Counted from the first letter of the stretch, positions 49,438-58,617 are shown. The stretch is 64,000 nucleotides of DNA from Verrucomicrobiaceae bacterium (GCA_027486585.1 JAIXOU010000027.1:1-64000), one strand, 5' to 3'. Made by a program: numbers and translations. Notes: generated by a model from the sequence alone, not told the origin.

Positions 49438-49493
49438 AGGCAGAACAGGATTTTTTCAGACCTGTTAATCCTGCCTTCTTGTTAATCCTGTAA
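49438..49493. repeat. CCTGTTAATCCTG-type intergenic repeat with imperfect hairpin
   Basis: The sequence holds CAGAACAGGATT and two copies of TTAATCCTG (CTGTTAATCCTGCCTTCTTGTTAATCCTGTAAC). AGGCAGAACAGG is the near-inverse of CCTGTT-AATC-CTGCCT. Short repeats of the AGGATTAACAGG kind are seen dispersed between genes in several bacterial groups. It may contribute to ending the trpA-dapF-dapA transcript. Confidence 0.5.
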
Positions 49494-49599
49494 CATCTGG
49501 TGCCCTATTTTGGGCACGTAAGCCCCGGGACCGAAACAATCAGCCCCATTTTACTGAGCGACTTTTTCAAGTTCGCCCTTATCATTGTGCCTTATCACC

Positions 49600-50115
49600 A
49601 TGCTCGATATCTTTTCCAATCCCCTCTACACCTTTGGCATGGGCTTCGCCCTTGGCTGTGTGTTTCTCGTCATGTCTTACGTCAATCACTGGAAGACCAA
49701 AGGCGAATTCAAACGCTACAAGACTCATCTCAGTGATAAGCTTGAGCTGGACGCCCGCCAGATGCAGGAGACCAGCAAGGATAAAACCAAGCTGGCTCAG
49801 GAGAATGAAAGCCTACGCATGCAGGTCGCGCGCCTGAATGAAAAGCCTGAAAATAAACTGCAGCGCGAGCTGGAAATCATGGCCCGCGCTGAAAAGCACA
49901 TGATCATCAATGCCCCCGGTTTTGCTCCTGCTTGGGAAATGGCCAAGTCTCAGGCACTCTCCCAGATCGAGACCGAAGAAAAAGGCCTCTCCTTCCCTCA
50001 AAAGATCTTCCGCAAACTCATCGGCCCAGGTTCCACGGGATCCACCGTCGCTTTGCCTGAAAGCGCGCTGAATGCCGCCAAAAACGGCTCTGATTCCACT
50101 AGCAACGCTGCCTAA
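49600..50115 (+). CDS. Membrane-anchored coiled-coil protein of unknown function
   Basis: From the ATG at 49600 (MLDIFSNPLYTFGMGFALGCVFLVMSYVNHW) this is a 171-residue protein. The ORF-track start is a TTG five codons earlier. It has one N-terminal membrane helix, then a polar coiled coil (residues about 38-90, KLELDARQMQETSKDKTKLAQENESLRMQVARLNEK), then a helical region and a low-complexity serine/alanine tail. No named family is recognised. It lies directly before the VOC gene (stop TAA and next ATG almost touch), suggesting translational coupling. Confidence 0.75.
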   Translation: MLDIFSNPLYTFGMGFALGCVFLVMSYVNHWKTKGEFKRYKTHLSDKLELDARQMQETSKDKTKLAQENESLRMQVARLNEKPENKLQRELEIMARAEKHMIINAPGFAPAWEMAKSQALSQIETEEKGLSFPQKIFRKLIGPGSTGSTVALPESALNAAKNGSDSTSNAA

Positions 50116-50116
50116 A

Positions 50117-50473
50117 ATGAGCGCCATCCGGCCAGAAAAGGTCAAGTTCATGCTGCTGGCCACCGACATGCAGCGCGCCGTCCGCTTCTACAAAAACGTC
50201 TTTGGACTCGACGAGATTTTCGTCAGCGAGTTCTGGAGCGAGCTCAGCTTTGGCAATGCCATCATCGCCTTTCATGGCGGGCACGACGGCAGCCTGAATC
50301 CCACAGGACTCAGCTTGCAATTTGAAGACGTGTTTGACGTCATGGACCTCATCGAAAAAGCCGGAGGCAAAATCCTCGACCTGCCCATGCAGAGAGAGGG
50401 TGAACCCATCCTGCTCGGACGTTACCGCGATCCCGAGGGCAATGAGGGTTTTATCACTCAATACGTCGGCTGA
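50117..50473 (+). CDS. Glyoxalase/bleomycin resistance (VOC) superfamily protein
   Basis: The preferred start is ATG 50117 (MSAIRPEKVKFMLLATDMQRAVRFYKNVFGLDEIF), giving 118 residues. The ORF track extends 15 codons upstream into the previous gene. It has two beta-alpha-beta-beta-beta units of the VOC fold, with DMQRAVRFYKNVFGL and YRDPEGNEGFITQYV. Such proteins bind a metal and a small molecule. Target and reaction cannot be set. Confidence 0.85.
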   Translation: MSAIRPEKVKFMLLATDMQRAVRFYKNVFGLDEIFVSEFWSELSFGNAIIAFHGGHDGSLNPTGLSLQFEDVFDVMDLIEKAGGKILDLPMQREGEPILLGRYRDPEGNEGFITQYVG

Positions 50474-50491
50474 GCCCCAACCGCCAGCTGG

Positions 50492-50818
50492 CTAGGCTCC
50501 GATGGCCAACCAGCTGAACTCCACGGCATAAACGCGAGTCGTGGACCAGGTTGAGATCAACGCCTGAAAACCCGACTCGGTGATTTGGCCGACTTTGACC
50601 GTCAGCCGGGCACTGTCATGCTGATCCACATCAAAACCCGTCAGCCCCAGATGAACCACCGGAGCTGAAGCAAACGGCGAGGCAAAGACAACATCGACGA
50701 CAAAGAAGCGACCCTCTTCCGGCAGCGTGACAGGATCAGCCAGATTCCAAGCCGGTGTCAAAACACCAGCACCGTGAGTCGCTGACAACATCTTCCAAGG
50801 GATGGGCGCAGAATACAT
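50492..50818 (-). CDS. H-type lectin-domain protein
   Basis: From the ATG at 50818 (MYSAPIPWKMLSATHGAG) this is a 108-residue protein. Residues about 35-108 match the H_lectin (Helix pomatia agglutinin/discoidin I C-terminal) pattern. Visible features are a beta strand with F-VVDVVFASPFASAPVVHLGLTGFDVD, then SARLTVKVGQITESGFQALISTWSTTRVYAVEFSWLAIG. These six-strand domains bind carbohydrates, typically as trimers. No signal peptide is visible at this start. It sits near two giant secreted adhesive-looking proteins on the same strand and converges with the VOC gene. Confidence 0.75.
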   Translation of the reverse strand: MYSAPIPWKMLSATHGAGVLTPAWNLADPVTLPEEGRFFVVDVVFASPFASAPVVHLGLTGFDVDQHDSARLTVKVGQITESGFQALISTWSTTRVYAVEFSWLAIGA

Positions 50819-50941
50819 GGTTGAAGGAACGAAGCAGCTTCTGGGCCTAGTAAGGCAAAAGCCTGCATCCACGGCCTTCACCGCCCATCATCGGTCAGGC
50901 AAGGAGACAACGTCCTAGCCATTGCAGTCGTCTTAGACACC

Positions 50942-50979
50942 CACCATCACCACCACCTCACTGTTTGTTGGTGATGGTG
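50942..50979 (-). repeat. Stem-loop spanning the stop codon of the Kelch/Ig gene
   Basis: CACCATCACCA and TGGTGATGGTG form a perfect 11-bp inverted repeat separated by 16 bases. The stop codon of the 2,155-residue gene lies inside the loop. On the minus strand there is no T-run afterwards, so it is not a classical terminator. It may slow ribosomes or protect the transcript end. Confidence 0.55.
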
Positions 50980-53900
50980 ACCCGGCCTCCAAGGATCGGG
51001 CTATTGGACAACGTCTCGTTCACGCTGGTTGGCATCTGCGGCATGACAAAGAAACCACTCCCGTAGGCACGTTTGCCTTGTGGACTATTTGCGTCGATTC
51101 CACGGTACGGCACGATCAGCCCCTCAAAACTAACGGTCCGCGTCAGACTTTGCGGAATACCGTTTTTGGTAAAAGGATTGAGGTCTGTCAAAACAAAGCT
51201 TCCTTTGAACATACCCGTTGCCGCAGTGATGCTTAGAGTCGTCCGGGTGGCAGAAGTAGGCATCGCCAGTTTCCCATCTGCAAGAATGCTGAAGGTGATG
51301 GCTGGCTGATTGGCAGCGCCACCACCATCGAAATCAAGCTTGGCATTGTTCAGGACGAGTGGCTGCGAAACGCTGTCCAGCAGCAGTTCGCCTTTCGCCG
51401 GCGGCACGTATTGCCCCCCAGACATGCTGACGCTAACGCTATTAAAGCCCTCCTTGTAAAGACGGCTTGTGTTGACTCCGGGTGCACGGTTCCAACTGAG
51501 CAGCAAAGTTCCAGCACCATTATCCCTCGCACCGTCTGATGATTCAGCGCCGCACAAAAGCCGCCCAGCCAGGCAGCCTTTTGTAGCACTGATGTAGGCA
51601 TACAATGGGGACTGGGATTGCGAAAAACCGTATGGCTCCGAAAGAAACCCGCTGCAGGTCACCCGCTCACCATCGCCGGTTCGTCCCACCAAGTTAAAGA
51701 CACCATTAAGCCCCACGGTGAAGTTCAAATAACCTGCCGACCTCGGCACAGGATGCCCAAAAAGATCCAAGCGTTCTTCAACATCTGGGGTTAGATCGGG
51801 ATCGGCCACGAGGTTGTACATGCCATCATAGGCCGTGGCTTTGACGGTGTTGCTCCAGGGCTGCCGCCATCCTAGCATTTCCAGATCCCGAGTTTCGTGT
51901 TCCAGGTCCGAAGTTTCGTGAATAACCGTGATCTTCCCTGTTAACTGACGCGGCTTGCCAGAATCTGGAATCAGGGTGAAATCACCTTGGATATCAGGCT
52001 TGCCTTTTCGTTTCACCGTAAACCGACCGGTTGGGTCCACCGCAGCATCCGCATCGAGCACCCCAGTGAATGGGAATTTCACCCCACCTAAGGTCAATGA
52101 TCCGCTGTAGGCGGCGCTGCTCAGCACCGTTAGATCCAACCGACCATACATCTCTGGCGAATAAGGCACTGGGAAATCCTGCCAGGCTTGCAGGCTAACG
52201 ATGGCTGCGTAGGCACCTACAGTTCCCGTTCTCAATGGCGCTACCGCAATTCCGGCGGTCTCTTCATCCCTTCCCAAACTATTGATCGCGGCGATTTTCA
52301 CAAAGTAACCTTCGATCTTGGCAACCGTTGGCTTGCCTGAGATGACTCCGGTCGTGGCATTAATCTTGAGGCCGGGCGGCAGTCCTGTGGCCACATAACT
52401 AGTTGCCTCTCCACCGTTATCCAAATCCAAAGGAACCGTGAATTCATAACTCTTGCCAACCATCGCGTCGTCCAAAAGCAGAGGACGCTGAATCTTTGGC
52501 TTTAGATTAAACACCTTCACACTTGTGAGCGCCCCCCATGCGGTTCCGCCTGCAGCAGTGATCTGACACTGGTAATCCCCCTCGTCCGCATCCGTGACAC
52601 TGTCGATGGTCAATTCTCGGCTATCCCAGCCCTTATTGCGTCCATTATAGCTCACTGCTGCACCGTTCTTGTGCCAGAGGTAAGTTAGGCCATTGCCCAC
52701 TGCGGTGACCGTCAGTTTCATCACCTTGCCTTGCTGCATCGTGACCGTCTTGGAGATGATAGAGGATTCAACGACGCCAAGCTCGACCTCGTTGCTCAGG
52801 ATGCCTGTGGTATTCATTGGATTCTTAATTCTCACTTGATAGCGTCCTGCCTGAGAAGTCATCACAGCAGCGATGTCTAGGCTTCTTGAACGCGCACTGG
52901 CCACGTCCGCACCGTTCCGTCGCCACTGGTAGGTTAGGGTGGGCCGACCAAGGGCCGAAACGACAAATCCGGCAGAGTCCCCCACATTCACGATCAGGGA
53001 TTCCGGTTGCTGTTTAATCTCCGGTAGCACACGAACCAACAAGACCGCCGGGTTGCTCATTCCGCTCATCTGCGGGTTCGTAATCACCACATGGTAGTTG
53101 CCCGCCTGACTAAGAGTCGCGGAAGTCAGAATTAATTCAGGTTGGGTCGCTCCCGGGATCTCCCGGTTGTTGCGATGCCATTGATAGGTGGCGAACTCTC
53201 CACCGCTGCTCAATTGCACGGAAAAGCGTGCCTCGCTTAGCTCACTGACTTCCTGAGACTGGGGCTGCTGCGCAATCACGATGTCCTTTTCATACACCGT
53301 CACAGCTACGGTTGTTGTCGCGTTCAGGAAGCCGTCACTCGCAGTGAGGAGGATCGTTGCCGTCCCCTTCTGCCCTTCAATCGGATCTAATATGACGCTT
53401 CGGCTTGAACCCGTGCCGCTGACCGTGACCCGGCTGACCGGAAGCAAGGCTTGATTAGTGCTACTGGATGCAACCAGCGTCAGGGTAGAAACCTGAGTAT
53501 CAACATCCGCAACTGTGAAAGTTAGCGCTTCTTGCCCATCCTCAATCATGGCTTGGGTCAGTGGCCCAACGACTGTCGGTGCCTCATTGACGTTAAGAAT
53601 CGTGACTGTCAGTGCTTTCTCATAATAAAGCCCCGCGCCATCTGTGGCACGAAGTCGGACCGCATAGCTGGATTTCGTTTCATAGTCCGCAGTGGGACTG
53701 AGCCGCAAGCTGCTGCCACTAATCGTGAAACTGCCGTTGTCTACCGAACCTGAACCTGACACGAAGGAGTAGGTATGCGTGTCGCCCAAATCCACATCCG
53801 TCGGAGCCAGCGTGCCTACCACGGCATTTGTGGCATTGTTTTCAGCAAGGGCCGCTGGATTCAAGGTCACATCCGTAGGTGCGTCGGGCACAGCCTGGAC

Positions 53901-56900
53901 GGACAGGGAGAAGCTCTGCGTGGTTTCCAGAACACCATCGCTGACCGTCAGCGTAATCGTTGCAGCTCCAGATGCCTGGGCCAGTGGGCTCAAGGTCAGC
54001 GTGCGGGTGGTGCCAACCCCGGCCAGCTGGATCGCCGAATTTAGAACAAGCCCGGTAGAGCTGCTGCTGGCCGTCACAGTAAGCTGTTCGGTCGGTGTAT
54101 CCAGATCACCTATCGAGAAGGACAAGGGGCCTAGGGTGGCGTCCTCATTGATCTGCTGGCTGCTAAATGCAGAAATGGTCGGCGCATGCAGCACCGTTAG
54201 CACAGCCGTATTGGAGGTGGTGGATGCGGAACCACTACTGACCACCACGTCATAGCTTCCCGTGTCGGCCAATGTCAGTCCAAGCAGTTCTAGCGTCGGT
54301 CCCGTCGCTAGCGGCAGGTTCATGCCACTCTTCCTCCATTGGTAGGTGAGGAATCCTTGGCCAGTAGCTTGCACACCCAAGGTCACCGTGTTTCCGACCC
54401 GAGCTATCTGTGAGGAGGGATGCTGCGTAACTGTGGGTGCAGGGTTTGATTCAAATTCGTAGAGCGCCTGTACTTCTGTGGCACTGAGCGCGCGGTTGTA
54501 GATGCGAACATCGTCAAAAGCACCTGAATAGTTGGTGTTGAACGGCGCCTCCGACCATCCAAGCGTCATCTCTGAGTTAATAAGAGGAATTGGTAACGGC
54601 TGGGAGGCCGATCCTGCAGGCTGGCCATCGACAAAAAAATTCAATTGAGTGCCGTTTTTTGAGAGGGTGATCTGACGCCATCGATCGGAGGAAAAAACTA
54701 CAGAATCCGAATAGATAAAGGCTTCTCCTTCATTTGAACGACGAATGTAAAGACCGAGCTTATTCGAGTAGATACTCAATATCCACTTGTTAGTGAAACC
54801 GGATCCCTCATCTTTAGCAATAACGCCATTCACTAGCTGTCCATCTGCAGGCTTCAGAGTGTTAGATGGCTTGATCCACATCGAGATTGTAGAAGAACCT
54901 GTAAGATCAAAAATACCATTGGAGGGATTCCCGCAGAGTATCCGATTGGATGTGCCTGTGGTATTGATTACTTCACAAGCAGATTGATCAGAGCCGAATC
55001 GATCTGAAACAAAGGATACTCCTTCTGCCGTTCCAGTGTTGTTTAGGAGTCCAACATCCGAGGAAACGTTTTTCAATGGATAATAGGCTGTCAACCCCTT
55101 CCAAATTCCACTACTGACTCCGCTAAGACCAAGAGAGGCTACCTCACTCGTCACGGCCGCCACAGAATCAGTCACCTTGACCGTGTAATCCCCGATATGC
55201 CAAGGTTGGGCGGAGGCTAAGCTGAAGCTGCTCAATGTCGCCCCAGGAATATCCACACCGTCCTTCTGCCACTGGTAGGATAAGGAACCCACTCCGGTGG
55301 CCGCCACAGTCAATGTGACTGCCTGCCCCTGATTCACTGTCTGCGACTGCGGCTGGGTGGTGAACTGAACCGTGGTTTCGTTCACGTAAAGCGCCTGCAC
55401 TTCGATGGCACTAAGAGCGCGGTTGTAAATGCGCAATCCATCGACTTTGCCGAACATCGAATATAAACCTACGCTATCACCGGCACCCTTATGTTGACCA
55501 ACCCATATTGCGTTAGATTCGATTGATTGAGGAGTGTTCTCCATCGATCCTTGAAAGAGGCCATCAATGTAAATCTTGGTTATTTGTCCTTGTTTAGAAT
55601 AAGTAATGTGTTTCCAATTTGAAACATACGGAGGCCCGTCTGTTCCCAAGAAAGGACTTCCAAAAGCCCAGCCCGAATAAAACTGCCATGTAGGGTTGTT
55701 ATGGCTCACATACCTAAAATTTAGGCCACCAGACCCCTCCAAACCCGTTGAAATAAAATTGTCTACACGACCAACACCAAAGTAGCTTCCGTTGCCCGCA
55801 GGGTCTCCATAAACCCAAAGCGAAATCGAAAAATCATTGCTGGGCGAGAATCCTAACGGTGTGATAGAAAAGTGTCCATTCCCGCTGAACGAAACTGCTG
55901 ATGACAATTCGCCAAGAGGTCCAGTAGAATAGTTAATCTGTCCGCTTTGGGTTCCGTTCCGGCCAAAGGACGTTGCGTCACTCAAGTTCCCATCCAAAGA
56001 ATAATAAGCTACCATTCCCTTCCAAATTCCACTATTGACCCCACTAAGACTCAGCGCGGCTATCTCACTCTTCACCGTACCCACCGAATCTGTTACCTTC
56101 ACCGTGTAATCCCCGATGTGCCAAGGTTGGGCGGAGGCTAAGCTGAAGCTGCTCAATGTCGCCCCAGGAATATCTACACCGTCTTTTTGCCACTGGTAGG
56201 ACAATGTGCCAATGCCTGTCGCGGTCACACTCAAAGTAACAGGCTGTCCCCGAGTCACCGTCTGTGATTGTGGTTGGCCGCCAATAGGAAAAAAGGGCGG
56301 CATGCTAAGGATGTCCACGGTATTATAATAGAAAGCACCATTGTTGCGCTGGCCTGCTCCGATCAAAATGCGACCGTCCAGAAGCAAAAGCGCGTCGTGA
56401 CTTGCACGGGCAACACTCATATTTGGACAACTCACCCATGCTTGGGAAGCTGCATTGTAAACTTCGCAAGTTGATGTGCTACCTGTAAAATTATCACCAC
56501 CTGCTACGACCACGTTACCGTTGGCCAAGATCGATGCAGCATGTCCCTGCCTACTCGACGATAGACTACCAACAGTATTCCAGATATTTGTTTCTGGATC
56601 GTAAAGCTCTGAACTTGTCAGAAAGTTGCTGCTATTATTTTGCCCTCCTCCAGCAACAAGGACTTTACCGTCGTTTAATAAAACAGAGCAGTGTACGCCT
56701 CTCGCCGTATTCATAGAAGCAACTACAGTCCATGTTTGAACTGTTGGGTTGTAAACTTCAACAGTGTTGGTCATGCCTTGACCGCCACTGACCAACACAC
56801 GCCCATCGGCCAGAGTAGTCGCAGCGTGAGAATGGCGCGCGTCTCGCATAGACGCAGTCGTGCTCCACAAGCCTGTCGTCGGGTCATAAATCTCGGTAGA

Positions 56901-57422
56901 TTTTAAAATTTGTGAATTATCATATCCGCCCACTGAGAGGACTTTACCATCTTTCAGCAATACTATCTGATGAATCCAGCGACCTTGATTCAAACTGCCT
57001 GTATAAGACCATGTATTGTTTGAAGGGTTATACAAAAGACAACTGCTTAACAAAGCCCCGCCTGAGCCCAAGCCTCCCACGATTAGCACCTTTCCATCGC
57101 CCAAGGTGACAGCCTCCGAGTAGGCGCGCTTTTCCGGAAGATTTGCCGCTAAAGTCCACGAATTACTTACTGGGTTATAAATCTCGGCACTGTCAAGATA
57201 CCCAGATGCATTCACACCACCTGCGAGTATAACACGTCCATCTAGCAAACGAGAACTCGTGTGCAAACTTCTTGCCTGTGTCATGGCAGAACTCGTGGCG
57301 AAACTTTGAGCGTGAGCTGAAGGCGTCAGAGTTAATAGAATTGCAGCATAAATAGCTCCAAGGATTAATGAACTGCAGATCGTCTTAATCTCTCGCGCAG
57401 TAAACAAAGTAGTTTGATTCAT
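50958..57422 (-). CDS. Giant secreted Kelch/Ig/LamG/cadherin-like protein
   Basis: From the ATG at 57422 (MNQTTLFTAREIKTICSSLILGAIYAAILLTLTPSAHAQ) the product is 2,155 residues with a signal peptide. In ORF-track numbering: seven Kelch motifs of the form DGRVLVAGG...AEIYNP at about 78-410; Ig-like 418-500; LamG-like 505-720; Ig-like 725-805; LamG-like 810-1040; Ig-like 1040-1120; two cadherin or VCBS-like repeats 1120-1410; three Ig-like 1415-1675; He_PIG-like 1680-1770; shared C-terminal module from about 1775. Kelch propellers and LamG suggest binding of ligands or glycans outside the cell. Two Ig domains carry almost identical DNA. Confidence 0.88.
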   Translation of the reverse strand: MNQTTLFTAREIKTICSSLILGAIYAAILLTLTPSAHAQSFATSSAMTQARSLHTSSRLLDGRVILAGGVNASGYLDSAEIYNPVSNSWTLAANLPEKRAYSEAVTLGDGKVLIVGGLGSGGALLSSCLLYNPSNNTWSYTGSLNQGRWIHQIVLLKDGKVLSVGGYDNSQILKSTEIYDPTTGLWSTTASMRDARHSHAATTLADGRVLVSGGQGMTNTVEVYNPTVQTWTVVASMNTARGVHCSVLLNDGKVLVAGGGQNNSSNFLTSSELYDPETNIWNTVGSLSSSRQGHAASILANGNVVVAGGDNFTGSTSTCEVYNAASQAWVSCPNMSVARASHDALLLLDGRILIGAGQRNNGAFYYNTVDILSMPPFFPIGGQPQSQTVTRGQPVTLSVTATGIGTLSYQWQKDGVDIPGATLSSFSLASAQPWHIGDYTVKVTDSVGTVKSEIAALSLSGVNSGIWKGMVAYYSLDGNLSDATSFGRNGTQSGQINYSTGPLGELSSAVSFSGNGHFSITPLGFSPSNDFSISLWVYGDPAGNGSYFGVGRVDNFISTGLEGSGGLNFRYVSHNNPTWQFYSGWAFGSPFLGTDGPPYVSNWKHITYSKQGQITKIYIDGLFQGSMENTPQSIESNAIWVGQHKGAGDSVGLYSMFGKVDGLRIYNRALSAIEVQALYVNETTVQFTTQPQSQTVNQGQAVTLTVAATGVGSLSYQWQKDGVDIPGATLSSFSLASAQPWHIGDYTVKVTDSVAAVTSEVASLGLSGVSSGIWKGLTAYYPLKNVSSDVGLLNNTGTAEGVSFVSDRFGSDQSACEVINTTGTSNRILCGNPSNGIFDLTGSSTISMWIKPSNTLKPADGQLVNGVIAKDEGSGFTNKWILSIYSNKLGLYIRRSNEGEAFIYSDSVVFSSDRWRQITLSKNGTQLNFFVDGQPAGSASQPLPIPLINSEMTLGWSEAPFNTNYSGAFDDVRIYNRALSATEVQALYEFESNPAPTVTQHPSSQIARVGNTVTLGVQATGQGFLTYQWRKSGMNLPLATGPTLELLGLTLADTGSYDVVVSSGSASTTSNTAVLTVLHAPTISAFSSQQINEDATLGPLSFSIGDLDTPTEQLTVTASSSSTGLVLNSAIQLAGVGTTRTLTLSPLAQASGAATITLTVSDGVLETTQSFSLSVQAVPDAPTDVTLNPAALAENNATNAVVGTLAPTDVDLGDTHTYSFVSGSGSVDNGSFTISGSSLRLSPTADYETKSSYAVRLRATDGAGLYYEKALTVTILNVNEAPTVVGPLTQAMIEDGQEALTFTVADVDTQVSTLTLVASSSTNQALLPVSRVTVSGTGSSRSVILDPIEGQKGTATILLTASDGFLNATTTVAVTVYEKDIVIAQQPQSQEVSELSEARFSVQLSSGGEFATYQWHRNNREIPGATQPELILTSATLSQAGNYHVVITNPQMSGMSNPAVLLVRVLPEIKQQPESLIVNVGDSAGFVVSALGRPTLTYQWRRNGADVASARSRSLDIAAVMTSQAGRYQVRIKNPMNTTGILSNEVELGVVESSIISKTVTMQQGKVMKLTVTAVGNGLTYLWHKNGAAVSYNGRNKGWDSRELTIDSVTDADEGDYQCQITAAGGTAWGALTSVKVFNLKPKIQRPLLLDDAMVGKSYEFTVPLDLDNGGEATSYVATGLPPGLKINATTGVISGKPTVAKIEGYFVKIAAINSLGRDEETAGIAVAPLRTGTVGAYAAIVSLQAWQDFPVPYSPEMYGRLDLTVLSSAAYSGSLTLGGVKFPFTGVLDADAAVDPTGRFTVKRKGKPDIQGDFTLIPDSGKPRQLTGKITVIHETSDLEHETRDLEMLGWRQPWSNTVKATAYDGMYNLVADPDLTPDVEERLDLFGHPVPRSAGYLNFTVGLNGVFNLVGRTGDGERVTCSGFLSEPYGFSQSQSPLYAYISATKGCLAGRLLCGAESSDGARDNGAGTLLLSWNRAPGVNTSRLYKEGFNSVSVSMSGGQYVPPAKGELLLDSVSQPLVLNNAKLDFDGGGAANQPAITFSILADGKLAMPTSATRTTLSITAATGMFKGSFVLTDLNPFTKNGIPQSLTRTVSFEGLIVPYRGIDANSPQGKRAYGSGFFVMPQMPTSVNETLSNSPILGGRVTITNKQ
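55180..55281 (-). repeat. Near-identical 102-bp direct repeat inside the Kelch/Ig gene (copy 1)
   Basis: This segment encodes the end of Ig domain 2 (YQWQKDGVDIPGATLSSFSLASAQPWHIGDYTVKV). It matches the 102 bases starting at 56101, 921 bases away (307 codons), with about five mismatches. The separation is in frame, consistent with domain duplication followed by conversion. Confidence 0.85.
56101..56202 (-). repeat. Near-identical 102-bp direct repeat inside the Kelch/Ig gene (copy 2)
   Basis: This is the partner of the copy at 55180, encoding the matching part of Ig domain 1. Sequence outside the 102 bases is much less alike, as expected when only part of a domain was recently copied. Confidence 0.85.
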
Positions 57423-57587
57423 AAATGCATAAGAGCGGACGGCCAATTCAAGGACAGCATCCAGGATCCATTGGCTGATCGGCTGGTTGGTTTCTTGCGG
57501 CAGAGTCATGACCATGATTTGTTCTTCAGGTGTCAAGTCGTGAGAGATATCCAGGGCTAGGTTCTTGGAAATGCCGCACTGAGTTGG
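57423..57587 (-). pseudogene. Possible relic of an IS630-type transposase N-terminal region
   Basis: An open reading of about 55 codons, in frame with the Kelch/Ig gene and with no ATG near its start, reads GISKNLALDISHDLTPEEQIMVMTLPQETNQPISQWILDAVLELAVRS. The stretch LTPEEQ...LPQETNQPISQWxLxxxxELAV resembles the helix-turn-helix part of IS630-family transposases (TPEE...PPEETGRPISxWTxRELA). It is not a functional gene. It could supply the Kelch gene's untranslated leader or promoter. This assignment is by eye and tentative. Confidence 0.35.
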
Positions 57588-57876
57588 TTATTAGTCGGTT
57601 TATTTAGTCATGAGATCAATCGAGTCAAGAGACCTTGTTCATTGAATCAAAGAATCCGCCATTGCTATAAAATCACTCAAAAACAAGTGCTTCATGTGCA
57701 AAAGGAGTGCCGATTGACCCGCGAAGAACTCGACAAAGCCGCAAGTGCCATTGGAAAGCTGGCGGGTGTCGGCGTTCACCTCGACCGACAAGGGCTGGAG
57801 ACTCTCGACACGCCCCAGCCAACCTTGATTGGCAGACTGGCTGGGGGTGCGAGGCAATGCACTGACTGACCGAGCT
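57588..57876. other. Intergenic stretch between the Kelch/Ig gene and the FN3 gene
   Basis: About 290 bases without a gene I can support. A 75-codon plus-strand frame (57642-57869) and an overlapping 72-codon minus-strand frame are open, but neither has a convincing start, signal or family match. No terminator with a T-tract was seen. Confidence 0.4.
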
Positions 57877-58617
57877 TTACAGGCTCATGTGACTAACCGG
57901 ATCTGACCAGTCACTGTAACCCGTGCTGCCACCAACGGCGCGGACCTGGAACTGGTAATTGCCGCCGGGGGTGAGATTGCCAATGGGCATGGAGCGGGAG
58001 CTGGTGTGCAGGCCACCGGATTGCCAGGGGCCGAGGGCCCCGCCGGGTGCGATGAGGGCGTAGCGCACCTCATAGCACTTGGCATTGGCCACCGGTCCCA
58101 CCCGTACGATGAGCTGGCAGGTCATGCCGTTGAGGATGTCTTTGATGGACGGCTGCTCCAGCTGGGCTGAGGCGCGATTGTTACTGACGGCCTCAAAACC
58201 ACTGCTCAAGAGCTTGGCCAAATCATTGTCGTGCTTGTCCTGTACAAATCCGGCCAGCTGACGCAACCGACTGACGAGAGCCTCGCGCTTGTTGTTCTTG
58301 TCCGCCGTCTCGACAGGTCCCCCACGCAGGGACGCGGCGATGGCGAGGCTGAAAGCGGTCAAAGCCGCCTGGAGATCCGCTTTCGCCACAGGGGGATTGG
58401 CAAAAGTGGGATTGTCATAGAGCTTGGAAAGCACCGAGGTGGCAGTTTCTTCCAACGAGTGATCGGAGGCAGCGGCAAAGCCGAGGAGGACGCGGAGTTG
58501 TAACATAGGTTTCTTAGGGGTTGTCGGCAAAAAGCCGTCCCAAGTAAGGCCGCTGTCCCAGCGCAAAGGGTTGCCCTGAGCATCGGTGCCATTCCAAGTG
58601 ACGGGTATTTTAGCCAT
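57877..58617 (-). CDS. Fibronectin type III protein with helical N-terminal domain
   Basis: From the ATG at 58617 (MAKIPVTWNGTDAQGNPLRWDSGLTWDG) this is a 246-residue protein. The ORF-track extension upstream is translated REP-like DNA and is dropped. A helical domain (about 65-165: DHSLEETATSVLSKL...ALTAFSLAIAASLRGG...NNKREALVSRLRQLAGFVQD) leads to a C-terminal FN3 domain (CYEVRYALIAPGGALGPWQSGG...LTPGGNYQFQVRAVGGSTGYSDWSDPVSHM). I recognise this helical plus FN3 layout from Verrucomicrobia and Bacteroidetes, where its role is not known. No signal peptide is visible. Confidence 0.8.
   Translation of the reverse strand: MAKIPVTWNGTDAQGNPLRWDSGLTWDGFLPTTPKKPMLQLRVLLGFAAASDHSLEETATSVLSKLYDNPTFANPPVAKADLQAALTAFSLAIAASLRGGPVETADKNNKREALVSRLRQLAGFVQDKHDNDLAKLLSSGFEAVSNNRASAQLEQPSIKDILNGMTCQLIVRVGPVANAKCYEVRYALIAPGGALGPWQSGGLHTSSRSMPIGNLTPGGNYQFQVRAVGGSTGYSDWSDPVSHMSL

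Noticed and set aside
57642-57869. 75-residue plus-strand ORF between the Kelch and FN3 genes
   Set aside because: TTG start, no ribosome site, no family match, and an overlapping opposite ORF of equal length. Not supportable.
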